Assembly (NCBI GenBank): GCA_947472115.1 | Contig: CANIZU010000010.1 | Coordinates: forward strand, 1-22,810 | Length of the DNA: 22,810 bases | From: Flavobacteriales bacterium | GTDB taxonomy: Bacteria; Bacteroidota; Bacteroidia; NS11-12g; UBA955 | Reading direction: 5' to 3' | In this document: positions 21,992-22,810 of the stretch, in pieces | Layout of the letters: every line of letters begins with the position of its first letter | Numbering within the stretch: position 1 is the stretch's first letter | Position numbers and translations under genes: made by a program | The notes under the pieces: generated by a model | Database searches by the model: none | What the model was told of the DNA's origin: nothing | Seen by the model: the letters and a program-made list of their open reading frames with translations, nothing else

Positions 21992-22312
21992 ATGTCTCGG
22001 ATCGACCAAATACGCCAATTTCTTCAGGACAGTCCAAACGATTCCTTTTTGCGCTATGCATTGGCGCAGGAGTTGCAAAAACAGGGCGATGTGGTGGCGG
22101 CGAAGGAGGCTTACTTGTGGCTAACCGACAACCAACCGAGTTATGTGGCCACTTATTATCATTTGGGCAAGTTATTGATAACCCAGGGGGAAAAGGAGGC
22201 GGCCTTGGCGTGGTTCAATCTAGGGATTGAACACGCCAAGGCCGCCAAAGAATTACACGCCTTAAGCGAACTCCAAAGTGCCAAATTGGAACTGGAGTAC
22301 GAAGACGATTAA
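21992..22312 (+). CDS. Small tetratricopeptide-repeat protein
   Basis: The 106-residue protein is mostly helical with about two TPR units: DSFLRYALAQELQKQGDVVAAKEAYLWL and VATYYHLGKLLITQGEKEAALAWFNLGIEHA. The end, AKELHALSELQSAKLELE, resembles small Bacteroidota TPR proteins. There is no signal peptide, so it is likely a cytoplasmic protein-protein interaction module. It starts 15 bases after the DUF5683 gene and probably belongs to the parAB transcript. The codons for residues 69-85 form a 49-base near-perfect hairpin without disturbing the TPR pattern. It converges on the Bax-inhibitor-like gene, with six bases between the stops. Confidence 0.78.
   Translation: MSRIDQIRQFLQDSPNDSFLRYALAQELQKQGDVVAAKEAYLWLTDNQPSYVATYYHLGKLLITQGEKEAALAWFNLGIEHAKAAKELHALSELQSAKLELEYEDD
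22198..22246. repeat. Large near-perfect hairpin within the TPR gene
   Basis: Left arm GGCGGCCTTGGCGTG (22198-22212), an unpaired G at 22213, inner arm TTCAATC, loop TAGG, GATTGAA, and right arm CACGCCAAGGCCGCC (22232-22246). This gives 22 base pairs with one bulge. On the minus strand it is followed by TCCTTTTCCCCC, so it could end transcription of the convergent Bax-inhibitor-like gene, whose stop is 73 bases upstream. The role is inferred. Confidence 0.8.
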
Positions 22313-22318
22313 CAGTTA

Positions 22319-22810
22319 TTAATCGCGACTTTGCAATTTTGCCAACAAGCGCAAAATCTCAAGATACAACCAAACCAAGGTCATCAACAACGCTACACCG
22401 GCAAACCACTCCATGTATTTTGGAGCACCCGCAGCCGATTGCTTTTCGATGAAATCAAAATCCATGATCAAATTGAAAGCGGCAATACCCGCGATCAAGG
22501 CAGAGATACCAATGGACAAAGGACTGCTTCCGTAATAGAAACTCTCCACACCAAACATTCCCATAACCATGGTGATCAAATAGAACAAGCCGACACCCAT
22601 GGTGGCGAACATGATTACTTTGGTAAACATCGGCGTTGCACGCAACAATCCAGAACGGTAAGCCAACAACATTCCCACAAAAATCAACAAGGTGATACCA
22701 ATTGCGTTCATCACGATGCCATCGTACATTGTGTTAAATACCAAAGAAACAGCACCCAAGAACAACCCTTCCGCTGCTGCATAAACAGGAGCCAAATAAG
22801 GAGCCCAAGC
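22319..22810 (-). CDS. Bax inhibitor-1/YccA family membrane protein, 5'-truncated
   Basis: The frame is open to the window edge; the visible 163 residues begin AWAPYLAPVYAAAEGLFLGAVS, matching the middle of the YccA-like (Bax1-I) family, so roughly the first third is missing. About five hydrophobic helices are visible. The C-terminal half contains FNLIMDFDFIEKQSAAGAPKYMEWFAGVALLMTLVWLYLEILRLLA, with the conserved acidic residues of the family's di-aspartyl region. Members are integral membrane proteins proposed to act as ion leak channels or protease-associated factors; the role in Bacteroidota is not established. Its stop lies six bases from the stop of the convergent TPR gene. Confidence 0.9.
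   Translation of the reverse strand, partial: AWAPYLAPVYAAAEGLFLGAVSLVFNTMYDGIVMNAIGITLLIFVGMLLAYRSGLLRATPMFTKVIMFATMGVGLFYLITMVMGMFGVESFYYGSSPLSIGISALIAGIAAFNLIMDFDFIEKQSAAGAPKYMEWFAGVALLMTLVWLYLEILRLLAKLQSRD

Overview
The window looks like ordinary chromosome from a member of the Bacteroidota, probably a Flavobacteriales-like lineage. The evidence is the gene families (a LuxC-type acyl-CoA reductase, a START-like SRPBCC protein, an OMP_b-brl_2 barrel, a DUF5683 protein behind parAB, and TatC with the long first periplasmic loop). Several starts lack a Shine-Dalgarno sequence and are preceded by Bacteroidota-type -7 boxes (TAnnTTTG). No species can be named. I see no rRNA, tRNA, CRISPR array, insertion sequence, prophage or plasmid marker. 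Genes are very dense, and no gene-free stretch exceeds about 120 bases.

Layout: a 5'-truncated MFS transporter (1-1027) converges on a secreted glucosaminidase-like protein and dnaG (minus, 1028-3599). An M20 amidohydrolase (plus) diverges from dnaG and converges on a START-like protein (minus, to 5280). A PAP2 phosphatase and an ArnT/PMT-like glycosyltransferase overlap by 11 bases (5380-7675). An arginase-family enzyme (plus) converges with no gap on an acyl-CoA reductase (minus, to 9687). An outer-membrane barrel gene and a GufA-type ZIP transporter (plus, 9763-11324) converge on the minus-strand cluster fabG-tatC-rpiB-miaE (14105 to 11321). recG diverges from fabG, followed by an MlaE/MlaF-type ABC pair (16293-17784). 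A family 5 solute-binding lipoprotein (minus, 17864-19561) lies between that pair and the divergent parA-parB-DUF5683-TPR cluster (19681-22312). A 5'-truncated Bax inhibitor-1/YccA gene (minus) closes the window.

Most genes serve replication, repair and segregation (dnaG, recG, parAB) or the envelope (tatC, mlaEF, fabG, PAP2, glycosyltransferase, barrel, glucosaminidase). I found no convincing new multi-gene system. The unusual signals lie in DNA structure. (1) A perfect palindrome (10-base arms, 1-base centre) between fabG and recG places a -7 box on each strand, each exactly 4 bases from its start codon; this looks like a symmetric two-way, near-leaderless promoter. (2) Three very GC-rich short palindromes sit inside dnaG, miaE and recG, each in a variable protein segment, and two share the same 8-base arm. 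(3) A 49-base near-perfect hairpin lies inside the conserved coding region of the TPR gene. (4) Three convergent gene pairs have stop codons that abut or overlap (TAATTA twice, TTAA once), leaving no room for terminators between them.
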